Assembly (NCBI RefSeq): GCF_038066715.1
Contig: NZ_JBBUKT010000009.1
Span: 124,001 to 188,000 of the forward strand
From: Luteolibacter sp. Y139
GTDB taxonomy: Bacteria; Verrucomicrobiota; Verrucomicrobiia; Verrucomicrobiales; Akkermansiaceae
DNA: 64,000 nucleotides
Direction: 5' to 3'
The position numbers and the translations under genes were made by a program. The notes beneath the pieces were generated by a model. The model saw only the letters and a program-made list of their open reading frames with translations, was not told the DNA's origin and did not search any database. Below, one piece after another: positions 45,017-54,442 of the stretch (position 1 is the first letter of the stretch; each line of letters begins with the position of its first letter).

Positions 45017-46588
45017 CTATGACTTGAGCACCGGTGGCCAGTGAGCGGCTTCCCAGATGGCGGCGGCGAGGGCGGTCATCAGCACATCCAGCTTCTTCGG
45101 CCGGAGCTTCTTGCCGCTCTGTTTTTCGAGGAAGAACATCATGTCCGCCGCTGCCTCGCAGAGCGCAGGCTGGCGGGTCTCTTCAAAAATGCGCTGCGCG
45201 TAGTCGGCGAGGTCTTCCTGATCGTCGCCGCTTCTCATCCAAGCTTCGTAGCGGGCAAGCATTCGCTCGGTGTCCGGCTCATATCCCGGCGGCTGGTCGG
45301 GATGCAGAGCGCCGAGTGCGGCGAGAACGGTGCTTTGCAGCGTCTCCAGCTCGTTCGCATTCAGCTTGTCGGGGAGGTCGTTGAAGGCATCCAGCACATC
45401 GGCCAGGCGGATCTCAAGGCGGTTCCAAAGAGCCTCGTCGCCGGTGGCCGCTTGGAGCCGGTCGTCGAGTTCGGGGCTATCCAGCATTTCCTGCGGGGGC
45501 AGGGGATCGAGCGGGATCGCGTCGTCGAAATCCGCCTCGTCTTCATCCAGAAAGCCGAGCGGAGGAGGCGGGAGGATCAGCTCCTCAAGGCGTATTTCTC
45601 CGAGCAGCAGGTTGGAATCGATGTCCATTCCGACCGTGCGGCGCAGCCGGTCGCCGGAGCGGATGAACTCTTTCAAAAGTCGCACCAATCGCGGACGCAG
45701 CACCGGGTCCGCCGCTGCTTCACGGGGTGTTTTGCCACCCAGCTCGGGCTGGGGATGGTCGGCGAGCACCTCGGCTCCGTCGTCCAAGGTCGCGACGCTT
45801 GCGCGGAAGGCATCCGGCACCAAATCCAGATCATATTTCGCTGAGGGATCGCGGCGTGCGGATTCGATCGCCCGGAACGACTCGCCCAAGAGAATCATGT
45901 GCTCCAGCATCCAGAGCTCACGGCCTTCCGCCGGTGCGCCAAGGTGATCGAGCAGGGCCGCGAACGCTTCCGCAGGATCCTGCGTGCCCATTGCCGGCAT
46001 CGTGACCGCTCCGCCGCTCAGCCTCTGACCGGTGGGCAGGGCATACACCCAGCCGAGCAGGATTTCGTAGCGATCCACCCGGCTGGCAACGCCCGGGTCG
46101 ATCACGGCAAAGGTGGGCGATTCAGGGTCCAGCAGGTCCACGGCGTTGCAGGTCAGCTCGTCCACGACGCCCCGGAATTCCAGCAGAGCCGGTCGCAGCG
46201 TCTGGAAATGGCCCAGCATCACGGCCTCGTCATTTTTCCAATCCCGGGCGAAGCCCTCGGCCAGCCACTTCGCCAGCCGTCCTTCACCGATCAGGTGCCA
46301 GGTGAGGAGTGCCTGGGTGGTAAAATCGTCGCCCTGGTTCATCGCGTCGGCCATTTCACGGACCTGCGATGGCGTCAGTTCGGCGATCAGCTTCCGGCCG
46401 AGCAGACCGAAGACCTTGGCTTCCAGCGCTTCGAAATGCTCGGCGTGGTTGGCGGCAGCGAAGGGATTGTGCGGGCAGGTCACCGGGCAGGCGATGCTGC
46501 TATTCCGGCCGCGTCCACACTCTTCCGGAGTGATCTCGCCGCCCTTGGCGGGGCAATCCCGCTGTTTTTTCCGTTTCGCCTCACCCAT
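45017..46588 (-). CDS. Hypothetical protein with N-terminal Cys cluster and ParS/MbcA-like segment
   Basis: A 523-residue soluble protein. The N-terminus has Cys12, Cys24, Cys34, Cys38 and His40 (DCPAKGG, PEECGRG, IACPVTCPHNPF), a likely zinc site. Around residue 283 LGGKTPREAAADPVLRPRLVRLL resembles the short segment of ParS/MbcA/Xre-type toxin-binding domains, also seen in unrelated SEC-C proteins. The remainder is helical and acidic, with a Pro-rich LILPPPPLGF loop. Function unknown. Divergent from recJ. Confidence 0.65.
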   Translation of the reverse strand: MGEAKRKKQRDCPAKGGEITPEECGRGRNSSIACPVTCPHNPFAAANHAEHFEALEAKVFGLLGRKLIAELTPSQVREMADAMNQGDDFTTQALLTWHLIGEGRLAKWLAEGFARDWKNDEAVMLGHFQTLRPALLEFRGVVDELTCNAVDLLDPESPTFAVIDPGVASRVDRYEILLGWVYALPTGQRLSGGAVTMPAMGTQDPAEAFAALLDHLGAPAEGRELWMLEHMILLGESFRAIESARRDPSAKYDLDLVPDAFRASVATLDDGAEVLADHPQPELGGKTPREAAADPVLRPRLVRLLKEFIRSGDRLRRTVGMDIDSNLLLGEIRLEELILPPPPLGFLDEDEADFDDAIPLDPLPPQEMLDSPELDDRLQAATGDEALWNRLEIRLADVLDAFNDLPDKLNANELETLQSTVLAALGALHPDQPPGYEPDTERMLARYEAWMRSGDDQEDLADYAQRIFEETRQPALCEAAADMMFFLEKQSGKKLRPKKLDVLMTALAAAIWEAAHWPPVLKS

Positions 46589-46705
46589 GGCGGGAGGCTG
46601 TGGCTGGCCTGCCGCAGGGTCGATGCCAAATCGCCGTTAGTCCGGCTGACGGACATGCGGGCTTGAGTGGCACGCTGGGCGCTGACTAAGGTCCGCAACA
46701 CCCGA

Positions 46706-48403
46706 ATGCGCGCTCCTCCCGCCGACTGGATTCTCCGCGGCGACCCTTTCCACTCCAATGGAAACGGTCGGGGCCACGCCTTTCCAGCCATCCTGGAGCA
46801 TTTGATACGCCAGCGGGGCCTCCCGGCTGGTGACGATCTCGAAACCTTTCTCCGCCCGAAACTGCGAGATCTGGCCGACCCTTTTGAGGTCACGGAGATG
46901 CGGCCGGCCGTCGAGCGCATCCTCCGCGCAGTCGATCGGGGCGAAAAGGTCTGCATTTACGGCGATTATGACGTGGATGGCGTCACCTCGATCGCGGTGA
47001 TGCGCCGCCTGCTTCACGCCTATGGGCTGGAGCCACGGCATTTCATCCCGCGGCGTAGCAGTGAGGGCTACGGGCTGAGCTGTGCCGCGCTGGCCCGCTG
47101 CATGGTCGAGGGCCCGAAGCCGGACCTGCTGATCGCGGTCGATTGCGGCACCGTTTCGCTGGATGAAATTGCCGCCCTGCGGTCCGATGGGGTCGACGTC
47201 ATCGTGGTGGATCACCACGAGCCCAGCCCCCGTGGCCGCCCGGACGTGGTCGCGCTGGTAAATCCCAAGTGCGGCAGTGGTCCGACCTATCTGTGCGCCG
47301 CCGGCGTCTGCTTCAAGCTGGCCCACGCCATGGTCAAGGAGCGGCCGGCACCGAATTTCGATCTCAAGGAACTGCTTGAACTGGTGGCGGTTGCGACCAT
47401 CGCTGACATCGTCCCGATGATCGGGGAAAATCGCCTGCTCGTCCGCCACGGGCTCAAGCGCCTGCCGCTGACCCTCAATCCGGGCCTCCAGGCACTCCAG
47501 GAAGTCTCGGGCATGAATGGCAAGGCGACCTCGATGGACGTCGGCTTCCGGATCGGCCCGCGCCTGAATGCTGCCGGCCGCATGGACGTGCCGGAAGACG
47601 CGCTGGCTACCCTGCTGACCGACTGCAAGAGGCTCGCCCGGACGCTCGCGGAGAAGCTCGACGACTATAACAAGCGCCGCCAGACTCACGAGACCCAGAT
47701 CCGTCGCGAGGCGATGGAGATGCTGATGGCGACTTTTGATCCGGTAAGGGACCCCGTCATCGTGCTCGGCTCACGGACCTGGCATCCCGGCGTCGTGGGC
47801 ATCGTCGCGTCGCGGCTGATGCGGCAATTCCACAAGCCCACGTTTGTCGTGGCCATTGATGCCGAAGGTGTTGGCAAGGGCAGCGGACGTAGCATCGAGG
47901 GCGTCTCGCTGGTTCAGGCGATCAATGCCTGCCGCGGGCACCTGCTCGCCGGCGGTGGTCATGACATGGCGGCCGGTCTCTCCATTGCCGAGGACAACAT
48001 GGACGCTTTCCGCTCGGACTTCGCCGACTTCGTCCTGAGCAATACCGCCCCGGAGCAGCGCCAGCCCAAGTTGTGCGTGGATGCTGAAATCTCCTTTGAT
48101 CAGCTCTCGCTGGAATTCCTCGCCGACTACGAGCTGCTCCAGCCCTTCGGCAATGGCAACCCGCAGCCGATCTTCATGGCCCGCAGCGTCCACCTTAGCC
48201 GCCCGCCGGTGCACATGAAGAACCAGCACCTGCGCCTGAACCTTCGCCAGGGCTACCACGAGCAGGATGCCGTCTTTTTCGGTGGCGGCGAAGTCGCCCT
48301 GCCTGATCCGCCGTGGGACATTGCATTTACCATCGACCGCAACTGCTTCCGCGGCCGGACGACCTTGCAGATCATCATCCAGGACGTGCGGGCGGCGCAG
48401 TGA
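46706..48403 (+). CDS. recJ: Single-stranded-DNA 5'-3' exonuclease RecJ
   Basis: A 565-residue DHH-family nuclease. Catalytic motifs: YGDYDVDGVTS, LIAVDCGT, VDHHEPSPRG and, further on, RIGPRLNAAGRMD; the DHHA1 domain has GGGHDMAAGL, followed by an OB-like C-terminus. It digests single-stranded DNA in RecF-pathway recombination and mismatch repair. The ATG giving MRAPPADWILRGDP is preferred to an upstream GTG because RecJ proteins start close to the W-(I/V)-L motif. Confidence 0.93.
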   Translation: MRAPPADWILRGDPFHSNGNGRGHAFPAILEHLIRQRGLPAGDDLETFLRPKLRDLADPFEVTEMRPAVERILRAVDRGEKVCIYGDYDVDGVTSIAVMRRLLHAYGLEPRHFIPRRSSEGYGLSCAALARCMVEGPKPDLLIAVDCGTVSLDEIAALRSDGVDVIVVDHHEPSPRGRPDVVALVNPKCGSGPTYLCAAGVCFKLAHAMVKERPAPNFDLKELLELVAVATIADIVPMIGENRLLVRHGLKRLPLTLNPGLQALQEVSGMNGKATSMDVGFRIGPRLNAAGRMDVPEDALATLLTDCKRLARTLAEKLDDYNKRRQTHETQIRREAMEMLMATFDPVRDPVIVLGSRTWHPGVVGIVASRLMRQFHKPTFVVAIDAEGVGKGSGRSIEGVSLVQAINACRGHLLAGGGHDMAAGLSIAEDNMDAFRSDFADFVLSNTAPEQRQPKLCVDAEISFDQLSLEFLADYELLQPFGNGNPQPIFMARSVHLSRPPVHMKNQHLRLNLRQGYHEQDAVFFGGGEVALPDPPWDIAFTIDRNCFRGRTTLQIIIQDVRAAQ

Positions 48404-48409
48404 CCTGAA

Positions 48410-48871
48410 TCACACCGTCAATCTCGCTACCCGCGGCCTCACCAGCCGCTCGTAGTCGTGCCATGACATCTTGATCAGCTCGATATGCGAGCCGGCGTTG
48501 AAGACGATCTCTCCTTCCGCCGCCAAGTCCGGGGAGACGTAGGTGGACATGTCGTAGAGATTTCCAAAGGGCGGCATCGCCCCGGGCTCGCAGTCTGGGA
48601 AGCGGCGCTTGAAAAGATACTCGGGAGCCAGCTCCACATCATCGGTAGCGGCCAAGTCGTGCAGTTCTTCCAGCCTTAGCCGTCGGTTTGACGGCACCAC
48701 AGCCATGGCCAAAGCCCCGTCGAGCGTTACCATGACGGTCTTTGCCAGGACGTCGGGAGGCACATGGGCATTCCGTGCGATCTCGGCAGCCGTGAAAGCA
48801 GGTGAGTGGGTGATGGTGATGTATTTGACGTTCCTCGCGTCGAGGAAGGCTTTGAGTTTTTTCGATAGCAT
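48410..48871 (-). CDS. YbaK/ProX-type aminoacyl-tRNA deacylase
   Basis: A 153-residue protein of the YbaK/EbsC fold that removes mischarged amino acids from tRNA in trans. Motifs: FTAAEIARNAHVPPDVLAKTVMV with the key Lys, AVVPSNRRLRLEEL, and the GAMPPFGNL loop. The start MLSKKLKAFLD is favoured because GAGGG lies 8 nt upstream; an ATG 7 codons further up has none. Convergent with recJ, 6 nt apart. Confidence 0.85.
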   Translation of the reverse strand: MLSKKLKAFLDARNVKYITITHSPAFTAAEIARNAHVPPDVLAKTVMVTLDGALAMAVVPSNRRLRLEELHDLAATDDVELAPEYLFKRRFPDCEPGAMPPFGNLYDMSTYVSPDLAAEGEIVFNAGSHIELIKMSWHDYERLVRPRVARLTV

Positions 48872-49312
48872 GGCGGAACCCTCGCTTTCCATGGGCCGGA
48901 TGCTCGCTCTCTGGTGGAGGGCATCGCGGCGGGTTGAAAATCACGCGGCTGACCGGCATTGCGCGGGGACCGTGAAACGTCTGTCCGACCGCATGTGAAT
49001 CTAACCACCGGTAAGCCCGGTCCCTGCATGGGTCAAATGACACCCGGGCAAAACGAACAACGCCTGCACCGGTGAACGGAGCAGGCGTGAGGAAAGAAGT
49101 GAGCCGGGCGATTTTTCCAAGTCATCGCTCATCCTCTTCAGGCTTTGCGATCTGATTCCGACTCGGTTCGTCCGGCTCTGGGAAGACTGGTCGCACTGCT
49201 CGGAAATCACGCAACGTGTTTCTTCGATCTTTGCGGAGATTTTTTCGTGGCGGGTGTGGGCGTCATCCAGTCTTGCCTCCCATGGCGGTTCCGGGTTCCG
49301 CTGGCTGTGCCG
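48872..49312. other. 441-bp region without a supported gene
   Basis: Between the divergent deacylase and lpxK there is no convincing gene. A frame continuous with lpxK is open from 49145, but its 56 extra residues do not resemble an LpxK N-terminus. An inverted repeat CGCCTGC (49061-49067) / GCAGGCG (49081-49087) with a 13-nt loop is present and is followed on the minus strand by a T-rich stretch. Promoters for both genes must lie here but no strong match is visible. Confidence 0.5.
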
Positions 49313-50524
49313 ATGAAGGAAACGCTGGCCGAACTTGAGCGTTGGGGCGCCGACGTGATCTTCGGTCGCGCCAAGGGCTTTCGCGCCAGCATGATGCGGC
49401 TCGCGATGAGCCTGCTCTCCGGCGTTTATCGCGGCGTGGTCCAGGCGCGGCTGCTCGTTTACCGGCGTCGCTGGCGACAGCAGCATCACCTCGGCACGCT
49501 CGTCGTCAGCATCGGCAACCTCACGGTGGGTGGAACGGGAAAGACACCAGTGGTCGAGCTGCTCGCCCGCACCCTGCGCGATGAAGGCCGCCGGGTCGCG
49601 ATCCTCAGCCGCGGCTACAAGAGCCGCCGCCTGAAGACTCCCCAGAATTGGAAGGACAAGGACGGCAACAAGCTGCCCGCCGAGAAGATGCCGAAGGTGG
49701 TCTCCACCGGTCGGGCGCTCCTGCTCGACTCGAAGTTCGCCGGTGACGAGCCCTTCATGCTCGCTCGCAATCTCAACAACGTGGCCGTGGTCGTGGACAA
49801 GGACCGCGTGAAAGGCGGCCGCTTCGCCGTCGGCCAGCTCGGCGCGGACACGTTGGTGCTGGATGATGGCCTCCAGTATCTCCACCTCGCTCACGGCATC
49901 GATATCGTGCTGGTGGACCGCAGCGCCCCCTTTGGCACCGGCGCGATCCTGCCACGCGGCACCCTGCGCGAACCACCGCGCAATCTCTGCCGCGCCAGCT
50001 ACATCCTCATCACGAAGTGCGATGGCACGTCAAATGACGCGCTCATCGAACGCCTCCGCCGTTACAATCGGGTCGCGCCGATCATCGAGTGCACCCACGG
50101 CCCGCGCTATCTTGAGGAAGTCTTCACCGGCGAGCGCCAGGAGCTCGATTTCCTGAAGGACAAGTGGACTGCTGCGATCAGCGGGATCGCGGTGCCGGAA
50201 GGCTTCGAGCGTAGCGTGGAGAAGCTCGGTGCGCGCGTGGAAATCCGCCGGCGCTTCTCCGATCACCATCGCTTCTCACGCCGCGAGATCGACAAATTCA
50301 TGGAGCGCTGCATCGAGCGCGACATGGAGCTGGTGGTCACCACCGAAAAGGACGCCGTGCGTTTTCCGAAGCCGAAGGAACTCACCGTGCCGATCTATTT
50401 CCTCCGCATCGAGGTGGAGATCCTCAAGGGCCACGATGCATGGAGTGATTTGATCGCGAGGCTTTGCCATCCCGGTGCACCGGGTGATCCGGTGCTGAGA
50501 CATCGTGACGCCTACGCGATGTAG
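49313..50524 (+). CDS. lpxK: Tetraacyldisaccharide 4'-kinase LpxK
   Basis: A 403-residue inner-membrane kinase that phosphorylates the lipid A precursor. P-loop [19 protein letters not shown] follows; VDKDRVKGG and [22 protein letters not shown] are the acidic motifs (the usual DDGFQH reads DDGLQY here). An insertion after RGYKS ([19 protein letters not shown]) is longer than in E. coli-type enzymes. The start [11 protein letters not shown] is chosen because it gives the normal N-terminal helix. Its presence implies lipopolysaccharide or a related lipid A outer membrane. Confidence 0.9.
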   Translation: MKETLAELERWGADVIFGRAKGFRASMMRLAMSLLSGVYRGVVQARLLVYRRRWRQQHHLGTLVVSIGNLTVGGTGKTPVVELLARTLRDEGRRVAILSRGYKSRRLKTPQNWKDKDGNKLPAEKMPKVVSTGRALLLDSKFAGDEPFMLARNLNNVAVVVDKDRVKGGRFAVGQLGADTLVLDDGLQYLHLAHGIDIVLVDRSAPFGTGAILPRGTLREPPRNLCRASYILITKCDGTSNDALIERLRRYNRVAPIIECTHGPRYLEEVFTGERQELDFLKDKWTAAISGIAVPEGFERSVEKLGARVEIRRRFSDHHRFSRREIDKFMERCIERDMELVVTTEKDAVRFPKPKELTVPIYFLRIEVEILKGHDAWSDLIARLCHPGAPGDPVLRHRDAYAM

Positions 50525-50649
50525 TGGCGAAGGAGACGGTGATCAGTGAAGAGCGATCGCCTGCTGGGTCTGTCTGGTCATGACGACTTTGGACTGGTTT
50601 CGACGGATGCCACGGGCGACAGTGCAGGCAAGGTCCCGGCCCCTCCATC

Positions 50650-51327
50650 ATGTGCCTTCCCCTCCGGCCTTTGGTTGCCACCGTGCTGATCGCCGCCAGC
50701 ACCCGCTTGCCGGCCCCCGAGACGTCCATCGGGGCAGGCCCTGGCACCGTTCGCATCTATCTGTTGGCGGACCCCTGGCATACCGGCTTGGCCTTCGAAC
50801 TCCACTGGCTTGAAGAATGGGGCTACATCAAGCCGACGGAAATCGGCACCCATGAGTTTGTTTCGATGAGCTGGGGCAATGAAGTCGCGTACGTGCAGGA
50901 GCGTTGGCTCACCCCGGGTCAGGTCTTGCGCGCCTTGTTCACCCCTTCACCCTCCGTGATGGAGTGCATTCCATTCGACTGGAAGGTTGAGGAAGTTTGC
51001 CTTCACCAACGCATCTACGTGGCGGAAGTCCCGGAATCCTCCGGGGCGGCGCTTGCCGGATTTCTCAATGCCCATACGGCGCGGAGCCGTGACGGGACGC
51101 CGATTACGATTGCGCCGTCGAGCTGGGGCGATGGTCGCTTGATCCGCTGCCCCCGGGACCTCCCCTATGACATCTTCCGGATGTGCAACAATTGGACGGC
51201 GGAAGCCCTGGCTGCCACCGGCCTGTCGATCGACACCAAAAGAGTTCTGACGGCCATCGACGTGATCGATCAGGCAACCTCCGAAGCGAATGGATTCCGC
51301 CTGATTTGGAATCCATCGCGTCCGTGA
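50650..51327 (+). CDS. DUF2459-family exported protein
   Basis: A 225-residue protein with a short hydrophobic N-terminus that could be a signal peptide. The pattern DPWHTGLAFEL, MSWGNEVAYVQERW and RMCNNWTAEALAATGL matches the DUF2459 family (H-T-G-L, W-G-x-x-x-Y and CNNWTA), whose His, Cys and Asn resemble a peptidase-like fold of unknown activity. Start uncertain: the first ATG follows CCTCCATC without a Shine-Dalgarno. Confidence 0.65.
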   Translation: MCLPLRPLVATVLIAASTRLPAPETSIGAGPGTVRIYLLADPWHTGLAFELHWLEEWGYIKPTEIGTHEFVSMSWGNEVAYVQERWLTPGQVLRALFTPSPSVMECIPFDWKVEEVCLHQRIYVAEVPESSGAALAGFLNAHTARSRDGTPITIAPSSWGDGRLIRCPRDLPYDIFRMCNNWTAEALAATGLSIDTKRVLTAIDVIDQATSEANGFRLIWNPSRP

Positions 51328-51349
51328 GCCCCGGGCTTTGGGAGGATTG

Positions 51350-52924
51350 TTACGGAGCCAGAAAGTCGGTCACATTCGCCGTCCCGCTTTGGCCGAGGAA
51401 CTTGTAGTTGATCGTGCCCGCGCTGGCTTCCAGGACGCCCCCATTTTCCTCGAAGTCCAAGCCGGTGAAGGTCACGGAAGACTTCGCATCGATGGTGTCC
51501 GGATTCGCGGTGACGTTGGTGCCTTTCTTGAACTTCAGATTGTAGCCCTTGGTTTGCGAGAACTTCACCACCTTCTCCGGGAAGACGATGACGTCACCAT
51601 CCGGCCGGGTGAGAATGGCGGAGGCGAAGATGCTTACCTTGCCGTTGACCGTCCTCTCTTCGAGTTCGAGATCGATGGACCAGGCCTGCTTGAGGTTGTC
51701 CTCGGTTCCCGGTGGAGCTTCGAATTCGAACGGCTCGTTCTGTCCCGAAAACGGGATGCCATTCGCCTTGCCACTATAGCTTGAGGTGCCTGTCACGCCT
51801 TCGTAGGGCGCACCGACATCCACCAGTTCGGCCACATAGGTGCCGTTTGATTTAAAGCTGGCCTCCATGCCGTCGGCGGTGCCTTTGAAACTGCTCTTGG
51901 TTTCAGCGACCGGCTCGCCGTTGACTGTTCTCACCCGGCCGAGATTCATGGAGAGATCGCTGTTGCCGCCCGAGTCCTGAACACCGTCAACCGTTCCCAT
52001 CCCCATGACCTTTCCGGACTCGTCTTGGGCCACATCGAGGTCGTAGCTGCGCGCTGGCACGACCGGCGAGGTCCCCTTGTAGTTGCCGGTGAAGCTGGCG
52101 ATGCGCGTCAGCAGGTCGTTGCCGAGTGGAAAGGGGAAGCGGAAGCTTCCAGTCGGGGCGGGCCGGGTACCGCCTCCTCCTGCGACGCCACCGGTTTCGC
52201 TGAAATTGTTGAACTCCATTTGACCCACCGCGACACTCATGGCGGAGCTGTAGCCGTAGATGGAAAAGAAGAATTGATCGGTCGATGCCATGCCCCAGTC
52301 GCCGTTGGCCAAGGTGCCGCCACCCGCGGCACCGAGACCGAAGGAGCCGAGGGAGATCCACTGGTAGCCGTCGGAGGGGTCGATGTCGTAATAGGCGGTC
52401 ACGGTTTGACTCGAAGCGTTCCAGTGAAGTCTAACAGCTCCGGAGTTGCCCTGGGGACCGCCGGAGTCCCCGCCACCCACATGGGTGCCGGCGACGTCCA
52501 TTTGGGCACTGAACCCCGTGCGGGCAGGAGGGGCACCCAAGGCGGAGTTGTAAAATTCGTGGTAAAGGGTCGTATCGCTGGACAGCGGACTTTCGAGGGT
52601 GATTCCCATGCTGTTGACTTGGAACGGGGAGACAGGCGAGGTGGTGTTGTAGAGGTCGATCTGCATGTCCCAATCGGAATTGTAGGGAAGACGGGTGCGG
52701 ATCCAGGGTCGATCCACTTGGTCCTCTAAGGTGCCGCTGGCACATTTGTAGTTCAGGCGGGACCCGGCATCGTCCATCGCGCCGTTGCCGGTCACCACGT
52801 CGGTTCCCCAATTCGCGTTGTTCTTCGAATTGCCTTCGAAATTGTCATCGCCGTTGGCGAATGCGGACGTGGAAAGGAGGGGCGCGCACAGAAGTGCTGC
52901 CAGAAGGACGGGGGAGGATTTCAT
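51350..52924 (-). CDS. Secreted hypothetical beta-rich protein
   Basis: A 524-residue exported protein (signal peptide about 1-23, ending SAFA). The first 250 residues after DDNFEGNSKNN look like a jelly-roll or laminin-G-like fold (WDMQIDLYN, MGITLES, WISLGSFGLGA). After a GGVAGGGGTRPAP linker follow repeated beta strands (SFTGNYKG, SFKGTADGMEASFKSNGTYV). A family cannot be named. It follows the anchored HEAT-repeat gene by 12 nt, so the two probably work together. Confidence 0.65.
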   Translation of the reverse strand: MKSSPVLLAALLCAPLLSTSAFANGDDNFEGNSKNNANWGTDVVTGNGAMDDAGSRLNYKCASGTLEDQVDRPWIRTRLPYNSDWDMQIDLYNTTSPVSPFQVNSMGITLESPLSSDTTLYHEFYNSALGAPPARTGFSAQMDVAGTHVGGGDSGGPQGNSGAVRLHWNASSQTVTAYYDIDPSDGYQWISLGSFGLGAAGGGTLANGDWGMASTDQFFFSIYGYSSAMSVAVGQMEFNNFSETGGVAGGGGTRPAPTGSFRFPFPLGNDLLTRIASFTGNYKGTSPVVPARSYDLDVAQDESGKVMGMGTVDGVQDSGGNSDLSMNLGRVRTVNGEPVAETKSSFKGTADGMEASFKSNGTYVAELVDVGAPYEGVTGTSSYSGKANGIPFSGQNEPFEFEAPPGTEDNLKQAWSIDLELEERTVNGKVSIFASAILTRPDGDVIVFPEKVVKFSQTKGYNLKFKKGTNVTANPDTIDAKSSVTFTGLDFEENGGVLEASAGTINYKFLGQSGTANVTDFLAP

Positions 52925-52936
52925 GGTCGTGCGTAG

Positions 52937-54337
52937 TCAGGGGCTGGCCGCACGCAGCCCGTTACGGGCAGCGGAGGCGACTTGAGGGGGGGCGTCGCTT
53001 TCGATCCGGGCGAGCGCCTCGCGCGCCGCCGGAGTGCCGGCGCGCCGTAAAGCGAATACGGCGCGGATTTGAAGATTGAGACTGTTGGGCGAGGTCGCGA
53101 GACGCTGGAGCTCCGGAACCAGCCTTTCGTCGAAGTCCAGCGCCGCGGAGGAAGACGGGTCCTGATGGACGGATGCGCCAAGGGCGTTGAGCCCGGCGAT
53201 CCTGGCGGCGGTGTCCTCCTCGGCCAGTACCAGAGGAAAGATCCGCCCGGCCGATGTGTCGGACTGGTTGACCATGGCTTCGTACAGACGCCGCCGGACC
53301 TCGACCTCCGCTTCGTCCTCTGCCATCTCGGTCAAGCGATTGCCAAATCGCTCGGCGGTCTGGTGGGTGCTGATCGCCCACGCGGCGGAAGCGCGGACTT
53401 CCGGATCGGTGTCGGCGCGAGCGACTTCGAGCAGGAACGGGACGGCATCAGCCGATGACTTGGCAAGAGCCTCCACCGCCACGATTCTCAACTCACCACT
53501 GGCGGTGGGAGACGAAAGATAGCTGCGGAAGACCGGAGCCACGCGGTCGAAATCATAGCGGCCGAGGCCGTGGAGAATCTCTGAAGCAACTTCTCCGGAA
53601 GGCAATCGGGCAAAAGTCTCGGTCAACGCAAGCTGCGCGGTCGTCGTCTGGACAGTTCCCAGGGTGACCGCGGCTTCAATGCGCAGCGCCTCCGGGCACG
53701 TTGGATTGGCAAGCAAGTCTGCCACGAGCCGCACGGCAGTGTCATTGCCGATCAACCCGAGCGCCCGGATTGCCGCGCGGGCCACGGATTCATCGGTATG
53801 GCGCACCAGCGACTCGAGCAGTGGTATCGTGGCCGGGTTCCCCGCGCGGCCGATAAGCCAAAGCATGTGCTCCAGATCCGCGGGAGATGCGGTCCCGAGC
53901 ACATGTTGCAATGCGGCCAGCGCCTCCGGAGTGCCCTCGCGCGCTAGCCGGAACGCAAAATCGCGCCGCGCTGCGAGGTCGGTTCCTTCATCAAGGAAAC
54001 GCTCGATTGTTTCCCGCAGGCTCAGGCCCGTCTTCATGTACTTCGCCTCGATCTGGCGGCGGTAGTGACTCTGAATTTGTCTCCCGAGTGCCACGACGAT
54101 CGGCCCGGTGACCAAGCGCTGGGTCCTCGGGAACCATGCGCGTGCCGGATCGTCGTAGGGATGGCGGTGCTCGATCCAGACACTGCCGGCAATCAAGATT
54201 GCGATTGCGAGCACAAGGCCGAATACGCTCCCGATGGTCCATTTCACCCTACGCCAAAACCGGTGACGGCTCGTGCGTTCCGACCCAGGACCTGACTGAC
54301 CCCGCGCCTTCATGAGAACTCCCATGATGAGACCCAA
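52937..54337 (-). CDS. Membrane-anchored HEAT-repeat protein
   Basis: A protein of about 466 residues with one N-terminal membrane helix (VFGLVLAIAILIAGSVW) after a basic tail. About ten HEAT/PBS-lyase-like repeats follow (AALQHVLGTASPADLEHML, ARAAIRALGLIGNDTAVRLVADLL, VRASAAWAIS and others). Such solenoids are protein-binding scaffolds. Three ATG codons within the first 9 codons leave the exact start open. Shares a unit with the secreted protein at 51350-52924. Confidence 0.7.
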   Translation of the reverse strand: MGLIMGVLMKARGQSGPGSERTSRHRFWRRVKWTIGSVFGLVLAIAILIAGSVWIEHRHPYDDPARAWFPRTQRLVTGPIVVALGRQIQSHYRRQIEAKYMKTGLSLRETIERFLDEGTDLAARRDFAFRLAREGTPEALAALQHVLGTASPADLEHMLWLIGRAGNPATIPLLESLVRHTDESVARAAIRALGLIGNDTAVRLVADLLANPTCPEALRIEAAVTLGTVQTTTAQLALTETFARLPSGEVASEILHGLGRYDFDRVAPVFRSYLSSPTASGELRIVAVEALAKSSADAVPFLLEVARADTDPEVRASAAWAISTHQTAERFGNRLTEMAEDEAEVEVRRRLYEAMVNQSDTSAGRIFPLVLAEEDTAARIAGLNALGASVHQDPSSSAALDFDERLVPELQRLATSPNSLNLQIRAVFALRRAGTPAAREALARIESDAPPQVASAARNGLRAASP

Positions 54338-54442
54338 GCGTCAGGAGTTCAACGTGGATTTTACCTCTCTCTGGTCGAATGACGTCGACTGTCGAAAGTC
54401 TGCCTTACGAGTTGTTTCAGCGACACGTCACTAACAAGGACA
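54338..54442. other. 105-bp gap with no recognised element
   Basis: Between the HEAT-repeat gene and the molybdopterin oxidoreductase, both on the minus strand. GAACTCC (54316-54322) and GGAGTTC (54344-54350) form an inverted repeat reaching into the HEAT gene start, too loose to call a terminator. Confidence 0.3.

Noticed and set aside
49061-49087. Terminator from the CGCCTGC/GCAGGCG repeat
   Set aside because: Its T-rich side faces the minus strand, where no gene ends; the loop is 13 nt and the stem only 7 bp.
49145-49312. 56-residue N-terminal extension of LpxK
   Set aside because: Extension does not resemble LpxK N-termini, while [11 protein letters not shown] starts the expected helix.
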